Shown here: positions 56,482 to 64,000 of the stretch, piece by piece
Numbering within the stretch: position 1 is the first letter of the stretch
How the letters are laid out: every line of letters begins with the position of its first letter
DNA from: Candidatus Obscuribacterales bacterium
GTDB lineage: Bacteria; Cyanobacteriota; Vampirovibrionia; Obscuribacterales; Obscuribacteraceae
DNA: 64,000 nucleotides
NCBI GenBank assembly: GCA_020634035.1
Contig: JACKCM010000004.1
Location: 62,001 to 126,000 of the forward strand
Direction: 5' to 3'
Position numbers and translations under genes: made by a program
The notes under the pieces: generated by a model
Told to the model about the DNA's origin: nothing
Database searches by the model: none
What the model saw: only the letters and a program-made list of their open reading frames with translations

Positions 56482-58263
56482 ATGATTGCACTGCCGAAAC
56501 TACAGAGCGTAATTGAACATAACTCAACTGCTTTCTCTCTGTTGATGTATTGCTCTGTTTTGTATCTGTGCTTTCTTTTGCTTCGAGAAAACCTTGGCAT
56601 AGTAGATTTGTTCATCTGGGGCCCGTCATTAATGGGCGGTTTTGCGATTACTGCCAGTGGCCAACTGAAACGACTTTGGGATTGGGGTTTTCTTTGTGCC
56701 TTTATCGCGTTGCTTTCGAGCGATACGCTGATGATTGCGTGGAATGTATTCCCAAGGAGCAGCTATATTATTTATCTGGGCATTGGTGGTTTTTCGTGTG
56801 CCTTATGTTTCTTTGTTTTGACATATGACAGATTTTTTGTGGCGCAGGGTAAAAATGGTCAGGAAAGATTATTCCCGCCATTATTAGGTGTGTTGAATAC
56901 CCTGGTAGGAGGCTGTGCTTCCTGCGTGTTTCTCTATTTCCTCTGTCGCTATCAGAGTTGGGGAGACGAGATCCGGCCATTACCTTATGTGGACTTTCCT
57001 TCACTCACCTCGGCTTCTTCCCTGGAAGTCTCCTTAAGTTTGAATATGCTGGTAGCAGTTGCTGCTTCGATAACTCTGGTCGGAATTTTGCAGTTTGCTA
57101 CCACATCTGTGATGGCAGCGCGGGGGGTGAAGTATTCGGTATCTCTTGGGGATTTACTATTGCAGGCATCGTTCGTAGCCATGCTTTCGTCATGGATGCT
57201 GTTGCTCTCTTGTACGATTTACCTTGTATGCAGTCATGGCTATGTTTCGTTAATTGCACAAGACTGCATTCGGTCAACCCATGGTTTCCTTGAAGCTATG
57301 GTTGTGATCGTTCCTCTTTTTTCATTGTTAGTGACTCTTCTCATGAAAAGTAGGAGTCACTTGCTCAGGGGATTATCTGGTCTTAGTCTGGTCTTATTTG
57401 TGGTGGGCGGTGCTGTTTTCACCTTCGCGCCGCAGGATGGAGTCCCCTGGGACGTTCGCTTCGATATGTGGTCTGGTCGATTGCAATCTGCGCTAGCTAA
57501 GACCGATTCGATGATCAATTCTAATGTTGATAGCTATCAGCTTTATGAACTGAAAGCAGAGATTCTACATCGGCTTGATCGGTTTGAGCTGGGGCAGCAG
57601 GCTTATTGTCAGGCTTTCGATCAGGGCTCCAGAAGTGACAATGCTTTTGAAGCCAGTATTTTTCAGAAGGCAAAAGAAAAACGTTTTGACGCAGCTTTGA
57701 TTACATGCAATGACTTCATGCGTTGTTATCCAGAATCTGCCGCAGCAAGGGCCGATCTTGGCTACGTGTATGGGTGTATGGGTAACAATGAAAAGATGAA
57801 GAAAGCATACTCTATGGCTGCGAATATGGAGTCGAAGTACCGATTCGATGGATGGACTATTGCTTTTTGCAATTCACTGCTTCAGCAATCTGGCAGGGTA
57901 GAAGCTGTCGCTCAGCAAGAAATCGATAGATATCCATCGTCGGGTGCTGGTTACTATTGGATGTCCAAGGCTATGCTGAGTCAAGGGCGGTATCATGAAG
58001 CTATTGCAAATGGCGAAATAATTTTTCGCTATATGCCTTTGATTCCTGCTGGATACGAATTGATAGGAAGGGCTTACTTTGAGCTTGGTATCAACGATCT
58101 GGCGCTGAAAAACTATGACAATGCGATTGTTCTGGGTAAAAGAAGGGGAAGCAATTATTACTATCGGTCGATGATCTATGAGCGTATGGGATTGAAAGAC
58201 AAGGCACTCAAAGACAAGCAAATGTACAAGAGCTTGGGCTTTGACCCCCTGAAAGGCGTTTGA
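56482..58263 (+). CDS. Membrane protein with C-terminal TPRs (tandem paralogue 2)
   Basis: 593 residues. Same architecture: N-terminal membrane segments to about 330, TPRs in the last 250 (SAAARADLGYVYGCMGNNEK, NDLALKNYDNAIVLGKRRG). Both proteins end in similar TPR motifs (YYRSKVYEKLGDKDRAAADL against YYRSMIYERMGLKDKALKDK). ATG start; GGGG lies about 12 bases upstream. Tandem duplicate of the previous gene. Confidence 0.75.
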   Translation: MIALPKLQSVIEHNSTAFSLLMYCSVLYLCFLLLRENLGIVDLFIWGPSLMGGFAITASGQLKRLWDWGFLCAFIALLSSDTLMIAWNVFPRSSYIIYLGIGGFSCALCFFVLTYDRFFVAQGKNGQERLFPPLLGVLNTLVGGCASCVFLYFLCRYQSWGDEIRPLPYVDFPSLTSASSLEVSLSLNMLVAVAASITLVGILQFATTSVMAARGVKYSVSLGDLLLQASFVAMLSSWMLLLSCTIYLVCSHGYVSLIAQDCIRSTHGFLEAMVVIVPLFSLLVTLLMKSRSHLLRGLSGLSLVLFVVGGAVFTFAPQDGVPWDVRFDMWSGRLQSALAKTDSMINSNVDSYQLYELKAEILHRLDRFELGQQAYCQAFDQGSRSDNAFEASIFQKAKEKRFDAALITCNDFMRCYPESAAARADLGYVYGCMGNNEKMKKAYSMAANMESKYRFDGWTIAFCNSLLQQSGRVEAVAQQEIDRYPSSGAGYYWMSKAMLSQGRYHEAIANGEIIFRYMPLIPAGYELIGRAYFELGINDLALKNYDNAIVLGKRRGSNYYYRSMIYERMGLKDKALKDKQMYKSLGFDPLKGV

Positions 58264-58296
58264 AATTGCCGAGACTCGCGGGAATTTATATCAATA

Positions 58297-58898
58297 CTAA
58301 TACCAGCTGTGTACCTGGGGATAGAGTGCTGCGATATAGCCGGTGGCGACTGCTACTGTCACAATGAAGAGTGAGCAGAGGAAAAAGGAGGCTCTTCTTC
58401 GGTGCAGGTGGGCCCAGACGGCGAGCGCAGCAGCGAGAAAGTATGGAATTGGTGTGTGCCAGTAGATGGTTGGTGATTCGAAGGGATTTCGTATATCGCC
58501 AACTTCTCCGCCACTCGCTAAATATCGGGGATCGATGGGATCACCCGAAAGTCCCTGGGCTGGGCACTGTCCATGAATCCTAGAATTACAAAAATAGCAA
58601 GCATAGCTGCCGCAGTCAGCTTGAGGAGGTCGCGGATTTTTCGCAAGCCCACAGGGCAGTTGTCGGTGATTATTGTGCCGTCCGCTCTTCGATAGAGGCG
58701 CATGCAGAGCCGATCTTCTTTGTTGCGTATTAAATCGGCAGCTTCTCTGGTGGTCAGTTTTGAGACATCATAGACGTTGAGAGCGCACTGCCCACAGTGG
58801 CGAATTCTGTCATCGCCTTCCATGCTGTCCCAGGGGACAGAGCAGGGAGCCGCGATATAGAGCTTGTTTAGCAGATCACTGTCGGATGGTTCTTTCAT
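58297..58898 (-). pseudogene. Frameshifted duplicate of 53992-54594
   Basis: The copy keeps the first two thirds almost unchanged, then loses one C in a GGGCCTGGG tract at about 58560/58561, so the frame now stops early (126 residues, ending SIPDI at 58518). Ignoring the deletion, the old frame runs to 58297 and ends QVHSWY, matching QVHRWF of the intact copy. The remaining 3' part is about as diverged as expected for two coding copies, so the shift is probably recent, or a sequencing error. Confidence 0.8.
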
Positions 58899-58956
58899 AG
58901 ACGCATATTAATAGGGATGAAATACGCCAGCCAGCGGGATTTCCCCCATGCAGGCG
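58550..58956. repeat. Direct repeat copy B (407 bases), near-identical to 54245-54652
   Basis: Ends in CATGCAGGCG as does copy A, then the sequences part. Copy B spans the 5' part of the frameshifted gene and its upstream region. Identity is high enough to suggest recent duplication or gene conversion. Confidence 0.9.
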
Positions 58957-59052
58957 TCAAGCTTTGCTTAAATTCGATGGAGATTTTAATTCTACCGCTG
59001 TTAAGATCGGATAGAATCTCTGGCATGTATTTGCCGGGGCAGGAGCTAGCCG

Positions 59053-61500
59053 ATGAAGATTGACATCCACACCCATATCATGCCGAAAGAGATGCCTGAT
59101 TTCAAAGAGAAATTCGGCTATGGCGGCTTTATCGTCCTGGATCATCATGCCGATTGCCGCGCCAGGATGATGCGCGATGATGGCAAGTTCTTTCGCGAGA
59201 TCGAAGAGAATTGCTGGGATGGACCAGCCCGGCTTAAAGATTGCGAGCAATTCAACGTGGATGTTCAGGTATTATCCACGATACCAGTACTTTTTAGCTA
59301 CTGGGCAGAGCCGGAGCATTGTCTAGCGGTGTCAGAGTATTTAAACGACCATCTTGCCGGGGTGGTGGCAGCCAATCCCCGTCGCTTCGTGGGGCTTGGC
59401 ACGGTGCCGATGCAGGCGCCGAAGCTGGCTATTAAGGAGCTTACCCGTTGTGTGAAAGAGCTTGGCTTCGCCGGTATTCAGATTGGCTCTCACGTCAACG
59501 ACTGGAATTTGAACGAGCCTGAGATATTCGAAGTCTTCGAAGCGGCTCAGGATCTTGACGCCTGCATTTTTGTCCACCCCTGGGACATGATGGGCAAAGA
59601 GAGGATGGAGAAATACTGGTTGCCCTGGCTGGTCGGTATGCCTGCCGAGACCAGTCTTGCCATATGTTCGATGATTTTTGGCGGGGTCTTCGAGCGGCTG
59701 CCCGGCTTGCGCGTCGCCTTTGCCCATGGGGGCGGATCTTTTCCTTCTACTATCGGGCGGGTCGAGCATGGATTCAACGTCCGCCCGGACCTCTGTGCCG
59801 TCGACAATAATGTCAATCCGCGTGATTATCTGGGCAAGTTCTATGTCGACAGCCTGGTGCATGATAAGCGCATGCTGGAATATCTGGTTGATACCATCGG
59901 CGAGGATTATATCGCTCTGGGGACGGACTATCCTTTTCCCCTGGGAGAGCTTGAGCCCGGCAAACTTATCGAAGAGTCCGGATTATCTACCCAGATTAAA
60001 GAGAAACTTCTTGGCAAGAACGCTTTAGATTGGTTGGGCGCCAGGGTGAAAGCAGCGGCTCTGGCTCTTGCTTTTATCATTTTGCAGTCGACCATGGTTT
60101 TTCTTCCGTCCCCGGTATATGCCCATGATATCTCGGTTTTCAAACAAAAACTTGCCGACGCCGATAAGCTGACAGAAGAAGGCAAGCAGAAAGAAGCGAT
60201 GGCGAAGCTCATAGAAGCTTATCGAGAGCTTCATGGACTGTCCCATTCTAGAGATGAGCATCAAGAAGAGTTTGTGCAGGTTTCGAATAAGCTTGCCGCA
60301 AGCTACAAGCGTATCGGTGACTATACCTCTGAGTATCGAACTCTTATAGTGTTGGCCGGATTCTATCGCTATCATAAACGCACCGAAAGCATTGACTATG
60401 CCGATTGTCTCTGGAAGATAGGCATCAACTGCGACAACCGCAAACAGTATCGAGAAGGGCTTGCCAACTTGAGTCAGGCGGCAGAAATTTATCTGGCCGA
60501 TCCCACAAGCTCTTCTGCCTCGAAAGAGAGAATTGTCCGCATCGATAGAGGGCTAGGACATCTTTATACAAGAGTGGGAGAGTACGATCGGGCGGCACAG
60601 ATGCTGTCGGCGGCGGTGAAGCAATCGCGCTCTTTAGTCCAGGAGAGAGCCCACGATCTGGGGCGGGCGCTTTTGCTGCAGGGCCGAAACTATCATCTGC
60701 AAGGAGATGACGAGAAAGCTTATAAAGCATATAGAGAGGCTGTCGAGGTCTTCAATGACAATCTAGACCCCGGGCATCTGCTGGTCTCTCACGCTTTAGA
60801 CGAGTATGCCTCGTTTATGACTTCGCTGCCCGAGCCTGAAGACAAAGAGAGTATTGATGTGTCGGCGGCGCAACGCAAAGAACACCGTCTGCGCACCTTA
60901 TGTGATGCCTATCTTCTTAATAGCCGCTTCTTCGACGGCAAAACGGTTTTGCTCAAGCTCAAAGAGCACTATGAAAAGAATGATATGGTCGAGCGTATGG
61001 TCTATGGGCGCTGTCTGGAGGAGCTCTCTGTATGTTGCATTCGTCTTAAAGACTATAAGGAAGGTCTGGCTTATGCCAGGCAGGCAGTGAATCTCTATAC
61101 CGATATTTTGAAAGACAGAGACAGTGCCGCCCGGGCAAGAACTGTGCTGGCTGAATTAGAATATGAGAGCGGCAACCTGGCAGAAGCCGATGCAGCGTTG
61201 AAACAAGCCAAGATAGACTGTGCCGCTATCCATGGTGAACAGTCACGACCCTATGGCGAATGTGTCATTCTCGATCTTCGCTGGCTCTTGAAAGACGAGA
61301 ACAAATATCGAGCGGCGGCAGCAAAGCCGCTGCTTGCCAAACTGCGCGATATCTATCCCGATGACGAGATACCTGCTTTCGAGCCGTCTTTAGGCAAGCT
61401 CAGGGTTCTTGCCTTCAGGCTTTCTAAAATGCGCTATGACCTTTATCATGAATTTCTCTGGCACGATTGGGACAGGCTGGACGAAAGCAAGCTCTTTTGA
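59053..61500 (+). CDS. Fusion: ACMSD-like amidohydrolase plus membrane-anchored TPR domain
   Basis: 815 residues. Residues 1-331 form an amidohydrolase of the ACMSD class: metal ligands in KIDIHTHIM, then His in CIFVHPWDMM, HGGG and the Asp in LGTDYPFP. They decarboxylate or hydrolyse small carboxylates. At 332 a GTG-Lys run begins a signal-anchor-like segment (VKAAALALAFIILQST, ending VYA-HD) and TPRs fill 358-815. No stop separates the parts. AGGAG lies 8 bases before the ATG. A separate start at 60046 would need a signal for ribosome binding that I do not see. Confidence 0.75.
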   Translation: MKIDIHTHIMPKEMPDFKEKFGYGGFIVLDHHADCRARMMRDDGKFFREIEENCWDGPARLKDCEQFNVDVQVLSTIPVLFSYWAEPEHCLAVSEYLNDHLAGVVAANPRRFVGLGTVPMQAPKLAIKELTRCVKELGFAGIQIGSHVNDWNLNEPEIFEVFEAAQDLDACIFVHPWDMMGKERMEKYWLPWLVGMPAETSLAICSMIFGGVFERLPGLRVAFAHGGGSFPSTIGRVEHGFNVRPDLCAVDNNVNPRDYLGKFYVDSLVHDKRMLEYLVDTIGEDYIALGTDYPFPLGELEPGKLIEESGLSTQIKEKLLGKNALDWLGARVKAAALALAFIILQSTMVFLPSPVYAHDISVFKQKLADADKLTEEGKQKEAMAKLIEAYRELHGLSHSRDEHQEEFVQVSNKLAASYKRIGDYTSEYRTLIVLAGFYRYHKRTESIDYADCLWKIGINCDNRKQYREGLANLSQAAEIYLADPTSSSASKERIVRIDRGLGHLYTRVGEYDRAAQMLSAAVKQSRSLVQERAHDLGRALLLQGRNYHLQGDDEKAYKAYREAVEVFNDNLDPGHLLVSHALDEYASFMTSLPEPEDKESIDVSAAQRKEHRLRTLCDAYLLNSRFFDGKTVLLKLKEHYEKNDMVERMVYGRCLEELSVCCIRLKDYKEGLAYARQAVNLYTDILKDRDSAARARTVLAELEYESGNLAEADAALKQAKIDCAAIHGEQSRPYGECVILDLRWLLKDENKYRAAAAKPLLAKLRDIYPDDEIPAFEPSLGKLRVLAFRLSKMRYDLYHEFLWHDWDRLDESKLF

Positions 61501-61508
61501 TTTCCGAC

Positions 61509-63824
61509 TTAATTATTGATCAAGCAGTTTGGTGCGAGCTTGCGAAATCGTTCGATACCAGAGCCGGTGACACCATCATTGGAATGTCCGGGGATGCTGT
61601 GGCGCAGGCTCTTTTTCAAAGAGAGAGTCTTCAAGTTTTTCATTTTAGCCAGGGTCTCAAAACAAGCATCGGTTAGACGATTAGACTCAATGCTCAGGCT
61701 CTTCAGCTTCATTTTGGCAAGTGGTTCGAGATCTCTATCGGTTAGATTCAATCCTGCCAGACCGAGGACCTCGATGAAGTCACAGTCGGCAATCAGCTTC
61801 AGCCCGGCGGGGCTGACTTTGGTGAAGGCGATATCTAGTGTGGCTGGTCGAAGCGCCAGGATGGTCTTCAGGTTGTTGTCGTCTATGTTGTTGCCGGACA
61901 GATAAAGCAGGTCTATCTGACCAAAGCCTTTCAAGTTGTTGATTCCGGCGGCGGTTATATCACTGTTTCCGGTGGCGGACAGGGCTCTCAATTTTAGTGA
62001 GGTCAACTCTTTGAGGCTGTTGTTGTTGAGCTTGCAGTTCGAGACGTTTAGAATCTCTAGATTTTGAAGCTCTTTTAGTCGTCTCAATTTTGAGGTACTG
62101 AAATAGTTGCCGCTGATATTGAGATTGTTGAGATGCTTGAGCGTCAAAATTCGATCCATACCCAGATCAGAGATACGGCAGGGAGCTTTTACTCCCAACT
62201 CTGTCAACTGGGGCATCTGCATTAGGATTTTCATGGTTTCGTCGTTGACTCTAGCGCTTTCTAAGATAAGACCACGCAAGCTTTTCAGACCGACAAGGTG
62301 CTTTATGCCTTTGTCAGTTATCTCTGTGCAGCTGGATAGATCTATGTAGCTGATCGTTTTGCTCATGGCGAGCTGCTTGAGACTGGAGTCGGTTATATTG
62401 GTATCGGCGAGGTCGATGAAATTGATCGGGAGGTCTTTAATCGCCCAGAAGGTTTTGCCTCGAATATGAGAGTTGTGAAGAATTAGATAGTTGAAGTCTT
62501 CTTTGTGATTTTTCAGCAGCAGCAGGTCTTCATCGCGGACAAATTCGGTGGCTTGAAGAGTCTTATTGGCTGCGCTGTATTTGAAGTGAGAATCTATAAA
62601 AGGTTTGTAGTCCGGAAGGGTGCCAAGTCTATCAGCTGAGGTGACGAAAGCTTTCTGCTGGGAGTTGCCGGTAACAGGCAATATATCTTTCTGGGATGCC
62701 CGGGTAAAGAAGACGATACTGCCGGTAATGGCAAGTAAAAGTATCACAACCAGCGTAGTTCCAACTCTGAAGTTGCTCTTTAAAAAGTCGAGAGGGTTAT
62801 AGTTTCTCTTCTCGTCTTGTTCTTCAGGCTCCGGCTCGGGCTCCGGATTGAGGTCCGATAGAAGGGTCTCTAGATATATTCCCAGGCGCTCTATAGAAGG
62901 ACGATTTTCCGGGTCTTTGTCGAGGCAGTCTCTGACCAGAGAGGCAAGTGTGGGCGGTATCGCCTCTCCATGAAATTCGTTGACAGGCAGATCCGGCACC
63001 GGGTTCTTCTTGTGCATCAACATGGTTTCGTTGGCGCTATCTCCTCGATAGGGCGGCTTGCCTGCTAGGGCTTCGAAGATAACACAGCCCAGAGAATAGA
63101 CATCGGATGCCGCACCAATTTCTTTTGCTGAGACTTGTTCAGGGCTCATATAGAGCGGACTGCCGAAGACTTCGCCAGAGGCGGTGAGCTTATGAACACT
63201 AGATTCTCCTTGCAGCATCTTGGCGATGCCGAAGTCGAAGATGGTAAGGGTCTCGGATCCGTTAGGCTCTTTTCTGAGCAACAAGTTGGAGGGTTTGATG
63301 TCCCGGTGGACGATGCCCATCTCGTGGGTGTGGGCCAGGGCGTCACAGGATGCGCTGAAAAGTTCTACGGCTCTAGTTAGATTGAGCTTGCCTTCTTCTT
63401 TCAGCACCTCGTCCAGGGTTCTGCCTTCCAGATAGTCCATGATTAAGAACGGCGTCGAGTGCGCATCTTTTATAAGACCGAAGTCGAATACGGTGACGAT
63501 GTTCGGATGCCTGAGGGTGCTTATCGCTTTGGATTCTCTTTTGAAGCGCTCTACCAGCTGTGGTATCGCTACCAGTTCAGGTCGCAGTAGTTTTACCGCG
63601 ACGATACGGTCCATGAGTTTGTGCTTGCCTTTGTAGACAATGCTCATGCCACCGCGGCCGAGGCGAGAAAGAATTTCGTATTTCTCGGCGATTGTGGTGC
63701 CGATTAATTTATCCTGTTTTTTCAATGCGGTGCCATCTTCAGGACAAACGATATTACCCCGGTCGTCTTCTCTTCCGCAACGAGGGCATACCTTGATGTT
63801 GGTTGATCTCTGGCTGTCTGTCAT
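61509..63824 (-). CDS. Ser/Thr kinase with zinc ribbon, membrane segment and leucine-rich repeats
   Basis: 771 residues from ATG 63824 (MTDSQR); ATG 63836 and 63881 are in frame but lack support, and other kinases here also begin a few residues before the first Cys. CPRCGRED and CPEDG form a short zinc ribbon (residues 13-35), unlike the trio. Kinase: LGRGGMSIVYKG, VAVKLLRPEL, HRDIKPSNLLL, DFGIAKM, GSPLYMSPEQ. A Glu/Pro-rich linker, a membrane segment (about 350-372) and long LRRs (LRGLILESARVND, LRALSATGNSDIT) follow. It runs convergent with the amidohydrolase fusion gene. Confidence 0.88.
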   Translation of the reverse strand: MTDSQRSTNIKVCPRCGREDDRGNIVCPEDGTALKKQDKLIGTTIAEKYEILSRLGRGGMSIVYKGKHKLMDRIVAVKLLRPELVAIPQLVERFKRESKAISTLRHPNIVTVFDFGLIKDAHSTPFLIMDYLEGRTLDEVLKEEGKLNLTRAVELFSASCDALAHTHEMGIVHRDIKPSNLLLRKEPNGSETLTIFDFGIAKMLQGESSVHKLTASGEVFGSPLYMSPEQVSAKEIGAASDVYSLGCVIFEALAGKPPYRGDSANETMLMHKKNPVPDLPVNEFHGEAIPPTLASLVRDCLDKDPENRPSIERLGIYLETLLSDLNPEPEPEPEEQDEKRNYNPLDFLKSNFRVGTTLVVILLLAITGSIVFFTRASQKDILPVTGNSQQKAFVTSADRLGTLPDYKPFIDSHFKYSAANKTLQATEFVRDEDLLLLKNHKEDFNYLILHNSHIRGKTFWAIKDLPINFIDLADTNITDSSLKQLAMSKTISYIDLSSCTEITDKGIKHLVGLKSLRGLILESARVNDETMKILMQMPQLTELGVKAPCRISDLGMDRILTLKHLNNLNISGNYFSTSKLRRLKELQNLEILNVSNCKLNNNSLKELTSLKLRALSATGNSDITAAGINNLKGFGQIDLLYLSGNNIDDNNLKTILALRPATLDIAFTKVSPAGLKLIADCDFIEVLGLAGLNLTDRDLEPLAKMKLKSLSIESNRLTDACFETLAKMKNLKTLSLKKSLRHSIPGHSNDGVTGSGIERFRKLAPNCLINN

Positions 63825-64000
63825 GGCATCTGCCATTTTACAGCTATATGCGCCGATTGTGACTAGTGTTTGGGTTTGCATTGTCGCTTCCGATATTAGT
63901 TGGCTCTAATATCTGCTACGAAGCCGGTCTGGCAAATAGGCGGAAGATTATCTGAAACTTGGATGTCAAGCGGGTTCTGCCTTCATTTTACCGGGCATGA

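Noticed and set aside
63825..64000. A gene running off the right edge
   Set aside because: All frames have early stops and there is no supported start.

Overview
The window looks like chromosomal DNA from an uncultured, Gram-negative-type bacterium. The mix of many Ser/Thr kinases, secreted TPR proteins and retropepsin-like proteases, together with full hydrogenase maturation genes, fits the non-photosynthetic relatives of cyanobacteria (Melainabacteria/Vampirovibrionia, perhaps Obscuribacterales). That placement is inference from gene content; no rRNA or other phylogenetic marker is present. I saw no tRNA, rRNA, CRISPR array, transposase or prophage. Genes sit on both strands in short runs, many start at TTG or GTG, and local gene duplication recurs throughout.

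Layout. 1-5.7 kb: the end of one gene, two related small exported proteins (86-868, 2094-2795) around an antisense TPR gene, and two related exported TPR proteins that overlap (2782-5732). 5.7-8.6 kb: a tight minus-strand operon of a DUF3419/BtaA-like aminocarboxypropyl transferase, a GNAT-like protein and a haem-oxygenase-like diiron oxidase, which may form an undescribed small-molecule pathway. 8.9-14 kb: a minus-strand run of exported proteins (glycine-zipper protein, TPR lipoprotein, two related TPR proteins, a double retropepsin). 14.4-17.5 kb: a membrane protein, a zinc dehydrogenase, a PH-domain membrane protein and a membrane protein.

17.5-25.7 kb holds nickel and hydrogenase maturation: a NiCoT nickel permease, hypB, hypA (opposite strand), hypC, hypD, hypE, hypF and a TetR regulator. 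Three near-identical 20-bp operator-like sites lie before the nickel gene, before tetR, and before a TPR gene at 28 kb, suggesting a small TetR regulon. No hydrogenase structural genes are in the window.

25.7-38 kb: a small DUF protein, a TPR protein, a TadG-like pilus protein, a Ser/Thr kinase, a CPBP membrane protease, two tiny membrane proteins, a three-unit Clp-N protein without ATPase, an aldo/keto reductase and unknowns. 38-64 kb: six more Ser/Thr kinases (seven in all), three of them adjacent paralogues with a repeated CxxC-x18-20-CxC zinc-knuckle region, a transmembrane segment and leucine-rich repeats; a fusion of a cytosolic domain to a double retropepsin; a nitrilase; a tandem pair of membrane TPR proteins flanked by a 408-bp direct repeat, one copy of which carries a frameshift; and an amidohydrolase (ACMSD-like) fused in frame to an exported TPR protein. 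Together the 38-64 kb genes look like signalling and envelope-sensing functions that have grown by duplication and fusion.
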